Made by a program: the position numbers and the translations under genes. From the NCBI GenBank assembly GCA_039602395.1, contig JBCNJP010000006.1, forward strand, positions 64,265,775 through 64,329,774: a stretch of DNA of 64,000 nucleotides, in the 5' to 3' direction. Origin of the DNA: Deinandra increscens subsp. villosa. Lineage: Eukaryota; Streptophyta; Magnoliopsida; Asterales; Asteraceae. Shown in pieces: positions 46,776-56,754 of this stretch. Every line of letters starts with the position of its first letter. Position 1 is the first letter of the stretch. Under the pieces are notes generated by a model. The model was not told the DNA's origin and did not search any database. It saw nothing but the letters and a program-made list of their open reading frames with translations.

Positions 46776-49700
46776 ATGGGGAAAGACGTTGAGGTTGGCG
46801 GGCATGACCACTATGGGCCAAAAGATTACCAAGACCCTCCACCAGCTGACCTCTTTGACCCGGAGGAGCTCACCAAATGGTCTTTCTACCGAGCCATCAT
46901 AGCCGAGTTCATCGCCACCCTCTTGTTCCTCTACATCACCGTCTTGACCGTCATCGGCTACAAGTCCCAAACCGACCCCGCCCACTCCCCCGACCAGTGC
47001 GGCGGTGTCGGCATCCTCGGCATCGCCTGGGCCTTCGGCGGCATGATATTCGTCCTCGTGTATTGCACTGCTGGCATCTCGGGAGGACACATTAACCCCG
47101 CGGTGACGTTTGGGCTGTTTCTGGCTCGGAAGGTGACGCTCCCCAGGGCGGTTATGTACATGGTGGCTCAGTGCCTGGGTGCCGTCTGTGGTTGCGGTCT
47201 TGTTAAAGCGTTCCAGAAGAGTTACTACAATGATTATGGCGGTGGTGCCAATGAGCTCGCGGAGGGGTACAGTAAAGGCACCGGGTTGGGTGCGGAAATC
47301 ATTGGCACGTTTGTTCTCGTCTACACTGTCTTTTCCGCCACTGATCCCAAGAGAAATGCACGTGATTCCCATGTCCCCGTAAGTACCACTTAACTCTGCA
47401 TTATAGACTACTAGTATGAAACCCGCGTGATGTTAGGGGGGCGGTATCACAAGCGGTTCCCTCACCCGGCTTCAAGGGAGCCGCGTGGCTCCATGCGGCA
47501 ACCATACCGCGTGTGCAAGGCTTCCCCATGTGGCTCCATTTTTTGGTCTAGGGCGGTTCCTCCAAGCCGGCGAGAGCCGGACGAAATCTTCCCACAACCA
47601 ACTGTCATATTTTTATTGGTTGGTGGGCATGGCTTCTTGAAGCCTTGTGGCAACCATACCCCCTCCCCTTATAGCGATGATAATTTACAACGCATGATTA
47701 ATTTATATAATTGAAAGATAATTTTTGTATTTGACTTATTTTTTATTTTATTTTATAATTTATTAAATTTTAATTATTATTAAATAGATTGTTTAAATTT
47801 AGGAAAATTGGATTTAAATAATCCCAACTTTTAACTATTGGCCAATAATAATCCCACATTTGAATATCTTTCCCAATAGTCCCAACTTTCACTCATATTT
47901 TTTCTAATGGACCCGCCGTTAAGTTTTTTAACACCGTTAAATGAGTGCTGACGTGGCATGCTGACATGTAATATTTTTTTATTTTTTTAATATGTTTTTC
48001 CATGTCAACTTACAAGTCAGATTCCCCATAAATCTCAATTAAAAAAAATTTATCCAGCCCCCATTGTCAAAAAAAATTTATCCAGCCCCCATTGCCACCG
48101 GCGAAAGCTTTTCCCGGCTTCTATTTTTGGACCTCGATATCAACCGCCACCTGAATCTCTTCGCCAGCGGAAGCTTTAATTACTTTATTTTTTTTCTTTT
48201 TTTTTTAGTTTCCCCATCTCAATCTTCGCCTTCAAGACTTTCCCAAAACCATCACCGCTACACCACCACCACAATACCACTGCGAAGAACACTATGGGTT
48301 GATTCAGGCGAGATTGCTGCGGTGGTCGGGGAGCTGAAATATCGATGTGGCCACATCAATGATTATGTCTGGTAGTCCATCGGGATCTGATGCGTGCGAT
48401 TCCGAAAATAAACCGATGATTGTTAAAACAGAAAGGAAAACGGCAACGCCTCCGTCAACGGAGGTGAGGAAATACATGTAAAACAATATCACTTTCTTCG
48501 TCTGCTTAAATTGGAAACATAATTAAACCCAATTGAGTTTAGGATTTTTGAAGAAAATTAAACCCATTTGAATCACGGAAACGGAATCGGCAAAGCCTAT
48601 GTTGAGGGAGCAAAAATATTTCTCAAAATAAACCATTCTTTCATTTGTGTAAATCGACCACCGGTCGGAGGGAGGAGGAAAGGGAGACGGTGGAGGATGA
48701 CGGAGGAGGGAGGAGGCGGCGCCACTGTTCGGAAACGACATCACCGTTCGGAGACGAGCGAGACGCCACCACCATTCAGAGACGAGGGTGACATCGAGGT
48801 CGGAAAATAAGAGCCGGGAAAGCTTTCGCCGGCGGCAATGGGAGTTGGGAAAGCTTCCGCCAGCGGCAACAGGGACTGGATCGATTTTTATTAATTGAGA
48901 TTTTAGAGGCATCTGATTTGTAACGTTACATGGAAAATATATTAAAAAAATAAAAAAGTTATTACATGTCAGCATGCCACGCCGATACTCATTTAACGGT
49001 GTTAAAAAAATTAACGGCGGGTCCATTAGAAAAAATATGAGTGAAAGTTAGGACTGTTGGGAAGAATATTCAAATGTGGGATTATTATTAGCCAATAGTT
49101 AAAAGTTGGGATTATTTAGTTCCAATTTCCCTTAAATTTATTAAATTACAATTTTAAAACCTTGTTTGGATAAAATTTTTGTTCAAAAGAATAAATACTC
49201 GCTCTTTAATTTTTTTTTAACTAAAATTGTAAATTTGTTGTCCTCATCTGTATTATAAAATAAAATAGTGTATTTTGCACATATGAATGTAAACTTTTTA
49301 GTATTGATGCAATATATATTCTTGTTTGGATTATTTAAGGTATTGGCACCTCTACCTATTGGATTTGCTGTGTTCATGGTTCACTTGGCCACCATCCCAA
49401 TCACCGGTACCGGAATCAACCCGGCTCGTAGTTTCGGTGCCGCAGTCATGTACGGGAAAGACAAGGCCTGGGATGATCAAGTAAGTTTTATTATTCATGT
49501 CATGTGTTGCATGCACAATCTTGTTCATATTAAGTGGGGTCCTGCTAGGGACACCACCCTATATGTCACCTTTCACGGATAGGTTTATCCGTGATATATA
49601 TGGGACTATACGTGACGGATAAGCCTATCCGTGACATGACACATAGGGGCTTTTTGAGGTTTATTAATGACTGATTATGGGTGAGCTTTGTGCAGTGGTT

Positions 49701-49809
49701 ATTCTGGGTGGGACCGATGATCGGAGCCGCCATCGCTGCGTTCTACCACCAGTATGTATTGCGAGCAGGTGCGGTTAAAGCTCTTGGATCTTTCAGGAGC
49801 AATGCCTAG
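46776..49809 (+). CDS. PIP2-type plasma membrane aquaporin
   Basis: Three exons: 46776-47378, 49340-49480 and 49696-49809, encoding 285 residues. The short N-terminus (MGKDVEVGGHDHYGPKDYQD) and Ser280/Ser283 in the tail SFRSNA mark the PIP2 rather than PIP1 class. Six membrane helices are visible with NPA motifs in HINPAVTF and GINPARS, the loop A Cys in DQCGG, the SGGHINPA loop B Ser and the loop D His of RNARDSHVP used for pH gating in the family. It moves water, and in some members H2O2 or CO2, across the plasma membrane as a tetramer. Many plant PIP genes have an extra intron inside what is here one 603-base exon, so an intron may have been lost. Intron 1 is swollen by a MITE and a MULE. 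Confidence 0.96.
47436..47668. mobile_element. Harbinger-type MITE in PIP2 intron 1, 233 bp
   Basis: TTA duplications (47433-47435 and 47669-47671) flank GC-rich imperfect inverted ends (GGGGGGCGGTATCACAAG against the inverse of a GGTATGGTTGCCACAAG-like end). The interior repeats GCGGCAACCATACC and GGGAGCCGCGTGGCTCC. It is absent from the matching intron of the second PIP2 copy. Confidence 0.7.
47802..49131. mobile_element. MULE with about 350-bp inverted termini in PIP2 intron 1
   Basis: A 9-bp duplication TTAAATTTA (47793-47801 and 49132-49140) flanks ends GGAAAATTGGATTTAAATAA and the inverse of GGGAAATTGGAACTAAATAA. Inverted similarity continues through CCCGCCGTTAA, ATGCTGACATG and CGGCGAAAGCTTTCCCGG to about 48170. 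Long termini and a 9-bp duplication identify Mutator superfamily. The interior (48170-48770) is non-transposase; some of it is GC-rich and may be captured sequence. It is absent from the paralogous intron. Confidence 0.9.
49545..49655. mobile_element. Small palindromic insert in PIP2 intron 2
   Basis: Arms around CACGGATAGGTTTATCCGTG (49574-49593) and ACGGATAAGCCTATCCGT (49614-49631) are mutually inverse and self-inverse; similarity continues outward through TATGTCAC/GTGACATGACACATAGG. It could form a strong hairpin in the pre-mRNA. Likely a tiny MITE. Confidence 0.55.
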
Positions 49810-50357
49810 ATAGGACTCCGGGCATATATGAAACTTGCAGTAATTTCCATTTTCATGTTGGTTTGAAGGAATTGTACAAATTCGCCTTGGTGTTTTAATT
49901 ATGGCACTTAGTTTTTGAATGTGCCCAATATGGTCCTGTTTTCAAATCCCTTGTTTTTATGTCAATTTTTCTCTCTTGTTTTGTTGTAATTGGTCAAAAG
50001 GTGTATTTGCTATCTCTTTTGCTACCCGGATAATAAGATGAGGTTATGGTGTTATCTTTGATAGGAGCTCTCTAACACGTGTTAAAATATGCCATCATAC
50101 GTGAAATGAAAAATTAGAAGTAATAAACGTGGTTAATTTACTACAGAACTTATTTTGAACAGCCAGCTGACACCACTATTGGAAAATCGTGCAAAGCAAG
50201 TCATTTTATAATTTGAAAACGAAACCATTCGTAGGCCCCTAAAAACAAGTAACATCGTTTTTTAGTCTTTTATATAAGGTACAAAGTAATAACGCATTAT
50301 ACAATCTATTAATGCATCTTTTTAATTAGAATTTTTTTTAAGTTGAAAAAGTCAAAG

Positions 50358-50903
50358 TAGTGTTGTAGAAAGCGCGATTAATCGCTTATTAATCGACGAT
50401 TAATCGTTTGGCGCTTCTCAACTGTCTACGATTAAGGGCTTGACGATCAGTTGGTCAATGATGGTCAATATCGGTCCTTGGTCTTTGGCGGCCCTTGGCG
50501 GTCTAGACGGTCAGCTTAAAATTTTAATTTTCCATTAAAAACCTTTTAAAAAAAGCATCAAAAATTAAGCTATAGGTGTATTTTAAAAGAATGTTAAAGA
50601 AAGATGAAGATTTAAATATGAAAATGTATATGTTTTTTGAGATTGTTAGACGTATTAGTCTTTACTATTATAGCTTTTGACTTAAACGTTTATTTAAGTA
50701 CTAGATTATGAATTTTTAAAAGGTTTTTTACTTATTTACTTGTTAATTATACTAACCATATTGGAAATATATAGGTGTATATTTATTTTTTTTATAATAA
50801 TCTAGGGTTTTCGATTAATCGCCGATTAATCCACGATTAATCCGATTAGTCGCTTAACACCAGTCGACCGTCGAGCAACCGCCGAGCGATTACTGCAACC
50901 TTG
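50358..50903. mobile_element. Non-autonomous hAT element, about 546 bp
   Basis: Flanked by AGTCAAAG (50350-50357) and AGTCAAAC (50904-50911), an 8-bp duplication with one mismatch. Ends TAGTGTTGTAG and the inverse of CAAGGTTGCAG. Subterminal CGATTAATCG and TTAATCCGATTA motifs occur on both sides. Confidence 0.72.
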
Positions 50904-51404
50904 AGTCAAACTAATTAAAAAACATAAATTTTTTTTTTTCGGCTTTAGAATGGCACGATTAATCCGATTAATCTCTTAATACCAGTCACCCGCACCCGTC
51001 CTGACCCGCTTTTAAGTTGACCCATCCTGACCCGCACCCGTTCTGACCCGCGACCCAACTCGACCCGACCCGTCACTTTTGTCAGGTCTAGTATTTGCAG
51101 CACAATGGCATCAATGCGTTTCTATAGTTTGAGAGCCTTAGAGGATGATTCATTTTCTTTGTCCGTTGGCGCCGGTGATGGAGGTTCCAAAACCTCTAAG
51201 TAAACAAGACAGTCAAATGCTTGACAATGAATTTTAGAAAGGTTCACCCATGCAAGATACTTACTCTAACCGGATTCGAGTTGAATCGGTATAAATTTCT
51301 TGATATTAGATACCATAAGAGTCGGATGAATCTTGTCCATTGTAGCAAAAGACGGCAAGGGAAGGCAGAGGATGTCGAGTAATAATCATGATCGGAATTC
51401 CTAC

Positions 51405-51668
51405 GTGGTGTTTGGTTCGTGTAATGTAATGAAATTGGAATTGATATTTTTTACTTCCAAAATTAATCATGATAGGTAAAGAAGGAATTTAAAATGCAAT
51501 GAATTTTTTAATCAATGAAATTTAGTACTATTTCAACATTTCTTAAAAATATTTCACTTTAATGATTGAAGAAATTCATTCCAATTCAAATTTGTCAATA
51601 ACCTAATTAATCTCAACTTTAAAAAGAAAACTTTCCAATTTCAATTCCATTACATTGACACAAACCTC
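51405..51668. mobile_element. Tourist-like MITE
   Basis: Inverted ends GGTGTTTGGTTCGTGTAATG and inverse of GGTTTGTGTCAATGTAATGG, with further AATTGGAATTG/CAATTTCAATTCC pairing. AT-rich, non-coding; target duplication not certain. Confidence 0.6.
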
Positions 51669-52795
51669 TACTAAGTCCTTTAATCGGAATTCACGATTCA
51701 CCTCCTAACTTAAAAAAAAAAACTTCCTTTAGTCCTTTAGTAATTGCACTTCACGTGGGAGATTGTGAACCAAGAATGCAATAGAAATCTCCAAATTGAA
51801 AAACAATGGTAAGGATTTATGCGGTTGTTATCGATCCACGTACACATCAAAAACACATCAAAAACAAAAGGCAATGAAAGTAGCAACCGTAAAAGAAAAG
51901 AGAACAGGATCGACAAGAATTAGGGTTGAGGGAGAGGAATGATTTTAGGCTCGTGATACATATCGGAGGATAATGGCTGTAATCTTTCGTATCTATCATT
52001 GAACACATCAAAGGTATATATATTACATGGAGAGACAATATTTACTAAACACATCCTTATAGATTGGATTCTTACATACATGACTCATGGGGGTCCTAGG
52101 CATTTACGAGATGTGCGACGGAACATGGTTCTTATAATTTTAAAAAACAATTATATATATTATAAACTATAATCAATCAATTTGCTATTAAAAATACTAG
52201 GTAATCGTGTACGATTTGTCGGTTAAATACTTATAATATCATTTTAAAACTAGAATTTTCTGCAACTTTATTTTTAAATAAAACTCATTTATTTAACTCG
52301 AACAAGACCCTTAAATACTCAAAACCGGTCCTAAAAGTTGTACGAACTACAACATAGTCTTATAGGCTACAAAGCAAGTGCCAAGTGGTGGATAAACATT
52401 CGCTCATCAATCACAACAAACAAGAGGGACTGAAATGAAACTCAAAGAGAATTGATGGACTTGAACGTAAACTCTTTCCGGGACATGATTTAAAAATTAA
52501 AACCCAAAGATCACACTTCACACAAGATACAATAACTTAAAATTTGTACAATTTGTTCAAAGGGACATCCAAAGTACTCTTAGCTGCTTAAGCGTTGCTC
52601 CTGAAAGACCCAAGAGCTTTGACTGCTCCGGCTCTCAATACGTACTGGTGGTAGAAGGCGGCCACCGCTGCTCCGATCATCGGTCCCACCCAGAACAACC
52701 ACTGCACAAAGCTCACCCAGTCAGAGATGATATTAGTCAATTCTAATTGAGTAAACTTTGAACTGAAAGACATCGCGTGAATAGTAAAACTAAAA

Positions 52796-53367
52796 GGTAA
52801 AATCAAAATCACAAAATGTTTAGTGATCAAGAATATGTTAAAATCACGTTCTTAAATTTGACTTATCAAAATGACCTAAACAATAGTTTGGTGACACCTC
52901 ACACTATCCGTCAAAAAACCTTCTTGAAGCGGCTAAAACGTCAACCCTTAGTCTCACTTTCTACCCACTAATTTGATGTCACATGTACTTGACGGCTAAA
53001 TTAGCCGGCAAAAAAGATAGTCAACGGCTAAATTAACCGGCGCAAAAAAGATAGACAACGGCTGAATTAGCCATCAAAAAGGTAGTCAACGGAAGAAGGA
53101 AAAAGGTACTTGACGGCTAAATTAGCCGGCAAAAAGATAGTCAACGGCAAAAAAAGGTACTTGACGGTTAAATTAGCCGGTAAAAAGGTACTTGACGGCT
53201 AAATTAGCCAGCTAAAAGGTAGTCAAAGGCAAAAAAAATATATATAGTCAACGGCAAAAAAAAGATGGTCAACGACAAAAAAAAATTGATCACTTTGACA
53301 AGTCAAATTTAAAAAGCGTCATTTTGGTATATTCTTGGTGAACTTTGGTCATTTTGATGATTTTCCC
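52796..53367. mobile_element. Transposon with about 80-bp inverted ends and palindromic tandem repeats
   Basis: Ends GGTAAAATCAAAATCAC and the inverse of GGGAAAATCATCAAAATGAC pair for some 80 bases, through TCAAGAATAT and TTAAATTTGACTT. Flanks AACTAAAA (52788-52795) and AACTGAAA (53368-53375) look like a target duplication with one mismatch. The interior holds repeats of CGGCTAAATTAGCCG. Superfamily unclear (hAT or MULE). Confidence 0.62.
52985..53280. repeat. Palindromic minisatellite, CGGCTAAATTAGCCG units
   Basis: Irregular units of about 35-45 bases alternate ACTTGACGGCTAAATTAGCC, GGCAAAAAAGATAGTCAACG and shorter versions, at least six times. The central 15-mer is a near-perfect palindrome. 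Confidence 0.8.
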
Positions 53368-53825
53368 AACTGAAAACTTACTTGATCATCCCATGCCTTG
53401 TCTTTTCCGTACATGACGGCGGCACCAAAGCTACGAGCCGGGTTGATTCCGGTGCCGGTGATTGGGATGGTGGCCAAGTGAACCATGAACACAGCAAATC
53501 CAATAGGTAGAGGTGCCAATACCTTAAATAACCCAAACAATTGTATCTTAGTTTACATCCATATACGCAAAATAATATAGTATGTATTTATACTATTATA
53601 TAATACATATGATGAGTACAAACTTAGTATTTGCTTAAAAGATTAAAAGTTTAAAAGAGTATAATAGTTTTTTAAATAAAAATCTTAAATAAGGTTTTAA
53701 AATTGTCATTTAATTTAAATTGAAAGTTTAAAGAATCTGTTTAATAATAATTAAAATTTTATGAATTATAAAGTAAAATAAAAAAAATAAGCCAAATGTA
53801 AAAATTGTCTTTCAAATATATAAAC

Positions 53826-54095
53826 TTTTTTTTTGAACGGTCAACGAATGCCCCGGAAAACCTGGGAACTATTTACACCAGTTGAGCTCATTCCAGGGAA
53901 AATTCACCTCCGCGAGCGGCCGGGTGGTAAAACCTGGGAGCTCAGGGATCGAACTTGTGACCTTTCAGCCCCAAGTCTCCCCTCATCTCGCCAATGCCCC
54001 TTCCAAAGTGCTGCCCGTAAGAATCGAACTTGTGTCTCAAGTAGAGAACACATGCTTTCTACCACTACACCACAATGGAAGTTGCCATAGCATCA
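53826..54095 (-). mobile_element. tRNA-derived SINE in the truncated PIP2 copy
   Basis: On the minus strand it starts near TGGTGTAGTGG (A box, full match) with AGTTCGATTCT (B box) about 45 bases later, and a second tRNA-like AAGTTCGATCCCT further on; it ends in an A run at 53826-53834. A second B box suggests a dimeric SINE. The intact PIP2 intron lacks it. Confidence 0.65.
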
Positions 54096-54257
54096 TGCGG
54101 GTTTTATACTAGTAGTCTATAATACAAAGTTAAGTGGTACTTACGGGGACATGGGAATCGCGTGCATTTCTCTTGGGATCAGTGGCGGAGAAGACAGTGT
54201 AGACGAGAACAAACGTGCCGATGATTTCAGCACCCAAACCGGTGCCTTTACAGTGAA

Positions 54258-55544
54258 GATGCTTTTATAGTCAGAGACTGTGATATGATATCTAACCATT
54301 AAAACCACATGATCTAATCACGTCCTCTTAGTATTCATTATAATTTTGTAAAATATTTATAGTATATATAATTGTCATTTTCTTCCTTTTCATGTCATGT
54401 CTAAAGAGAGTGAAAGAAAAAAAACGGTTGGCGACTAAGCAAAAGACTGAAGAGCAATCTTGACTTAATGCACGCAAAAGACGAAAGAAAAAAAAAACTG
54501 TGGGCGATTAAGCAAAAGACTAAGAGCAATATTGACTTTGAGTCTTTGATACAAGCAATGAAGCAAAGGAGACTTTTAATTAACCGGCTATTAAGTTTAT
54601 AAAAAAGTATCTTGTTGATATCAATTAATCCTTTTATAAACTGTTACGGTTACACACATATTTATTAAGGTCTGGCTAAAAAATTACATAACTTTATTAC
54701 CAACACACACTTTATACGGTTTTTTGGGACCAAATGATCGTTTGAAGTCGAACTTTTTATTATTACATAAAAACCCACCCTCTCTGAATTTTATGTGGTC
54801 ATCGCCGATCCATGTTGGATCGTTTTGGACAAAACGACCGTTTGATGTGTATGAATATAACAAAAAGGTGTGTTTATGTATAATATCTCTTACTTAATTA
54901 GAGGGTTTAATGACTAAAATATAACAAATTAAAATAAAAACTATTAATATTTCATATCAGGTTCGAATGAGACCATTATCTTTATGGCTTTTCTAGTTTT
55001 GCTTGGAGTATGATATGGGTTACTTTAGCGTCCTAGCAATTTGTATTTAAACATTGGTTTGAGACATTTTCTTTATCTCTTCTTATCCTGAAAAAGCATG
55101 GTCACATTATGTCCTTGGCTCATTTTCTCTACCTCTTCTTACCTTGAAAAAGCATGGTCACATTATGTCTTTCGCTGGCCTAGAAATCATGTGTCCCTCA
55201 GGACCAACAAGGGATAATACGTGATTAGTATTCACCCGTTGTCCATCGACTACACCTTTCAACTTGATCTTAGACCCTATAACTCACCCTCTGTGAGAAA
55301 CCTTTAGACACAAAATTGAGTAACAAAATTAAACACCCATTATAAAAGCATCTTCATTATTAAAGGTCTTCTAGCCTCATGGTATTTTTGATTTTAGTAA
55401 GATGTCTCTCTGATAGATGTTGAGGGTTCAAGTCCATAGTGAATAAACGACATAAAAATTGATGAAGTTAATCATAATTTGGTGGAAATATGTTTGGAGG
55501 AAAAATCAAAATAAATTAAAATTATTTCGAAGATAAACTTATAA
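54258..55544. other. Intergenic DNA, no gene seen
   Basis: AT-rich sequence beyond the PIP2 truncation point. A roughly 70-base direct repeat with GCAAAAGACT and GAGCAAT..TTGACTT motifs (54435-54475 and 54500-54540) and a duplicated AAAAAGCATGGTCACATTAT (about 55092 and 55148) are visible. No coding frame convincing. Confidence 0.45.
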
Positions 55545-56096
55545 GGGAAAATGTCACAGAAACATAACCAACTCTCAATTTTGTTCCAATTAAGTCCCTC
55601 AAACTTTTTTTTGTTCCAATCAAGTCACTCAACTTTAAAATATGTTCTAATCCTAGATAAATGACCTGATTAGCAAGTAACCTAATCAATTTTTTTTTAT
55701 GAAAACTGGTTTTTTATAATGAAAAATGAATTTTTTTTATAAAAAATGATTTTTTTTAAATTGATTTTTTAATAAAAACGATTTTTTTTATAAAAATTCG
55801 AAATTTTATAAAAAATATTAAAAAAAGTTTTTTTTATAAAATTTTGAATTTTTATAAAAAAATCCATTTTTATTAAAAATTCGATTTAAAAAAAATCGTT
55901 TTTTATAAAAGAAATTCCTTTTTTCTATAAAAAATTCAGTTTTTATAAAAAAAATTGATTAGGTTACCTGCTAATCAGGTCATTTATCTAGAATTAGAGC
56001 ATATTTTAAAATTAATTTACCTGATTGGAACAAAAAAAAATTAAGTGACCTAATTGTAACAAAATTGAAAGTTGGTTATGTTTCTACAAAGTTACC
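55545..56096. mobile_element. Fold-back element with about 160-bp inverted ends
   Basis: The left arm (GGGAAAATGTCACAGAAACA, AACCAACTCTCAATTTTGTT, then ATAAATGACCTGATTAGCA) is the inverse of the right arm (about 55930-56096). The core is a run of TTTTTATAAAAA palindromes. No target duplication is clear and there is no coding. Confidence 0.8.
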
Positions 56097-56754
56097 TCTT
56101 TATTTAATTAGTGTATTGAGTTTATTATTAATTAATTGGTTTACTAGTTTAAGTGTAATTAGGTTTCTTGTTTTTCAAGGTATAGGTTTAGTAAAAATAT
56201 ATGAGTTAGGGGTCTATGTAAATTGTGATTTTGTTCATAATACAATTCTTTGGATACGAGATGGGTAGTCTCTCAATTCTTGTTGTGTTTTTGTGTTGTG
56301 ATAACGATTATGGGCCAACAATCGGTATCCGAGTACATGTGAAGATCATACGCGGCTAGATGAAGTCGATCAAGACCTGAGAAGAGAAAAAACAATATCG
56401 AGTAACAATCAAAGACGTGAAAAACAAAACCACCTGATTAGAGACCAACCCAAAAGATAAACATTAAACTTTCAAAACAAAATATGAACACTAGATAAAT
56501 AAAAAGAAATTACCGAGGAAAAAACCATGATTTCGTAAAAAATTTCAGAGAAAGAGAAAGGGTTTGTTGGTAACTACTTGGTGGTGGGATGTCGCCTTCT
56601 ACTATTCCTACACGGTTGCTCCGCCGTGATGTTATCATTCTGCCGCCGTTTGCCCTCCTTATACTTCTAGCATGATCGCCATTGACTTTCACCAAATCAT
56701 CTTTTTAAACCTGCAATTCAATATTTCAATTCCAGTCCTCAAAAATACAACACG
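56097..56754. other. Upstream region of the coiled-coil membrane protein gene
   Basis: Promoter and leader of the plus-strand gene at 56755 should lie here. A minus-strand 61-codon frame (56695-56510) is not supported by composition or motifs. No other feature recognised. Confidence 0.4.

Larger units (their letters stand above)
49810..52587. other. DNA between the two PIP2 copies: hAT and MITE insertions, no gene
   Basis: After the PIP2 3'UTR (to roughly 50000) this contains a hAT element (50358-50903), GACCCG/CGACCC-rich hAT-like debris (50980-51090) and a MITE-like element (51405-51668). The ends facing the two PIP2 stop codons are not similar to each other. No coding sequence recognised. 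Confidence 0.55.
52588..54251 (-). pseudogene. 5'-truncated inverted copy of PIP2
   Basis: Segments homologous to the intact PIP2 are 54251-54145 (end of exon 1), 53522-53382 (exon 2, same 47 residues) and 52701-52588 (exon 3, one residue different of 37), with splice signals and stop intact. Homology stops abruptly at about 54251 within the GTGLGAEIIG coding part; the sequence beyond is unrelated, so the first roughly 165 codons including the first NPA motif are missing. The beginning and end of intron 1 are still closely alike in both copies, showing common origin as a genomic (not retro-) duplication. The two copies face each other tail to tail. It cannot make a functional channel. Confidence 0.9.

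Noticed and set aside
46734..47372. 212-codon minus-strand ORF opposite PIP2 exon 1
   Set aside because: It is the antisense shadow of a GC-rich, strongly biased PIP2 coding exon.
48523..49026. 167-codon minus-strand ORF in the MULE
   Set aside because: It spans the inverted terminus and low-complexity interior of the MULE and has no recognisable domain; length is due to lack of stops in biased sequence.
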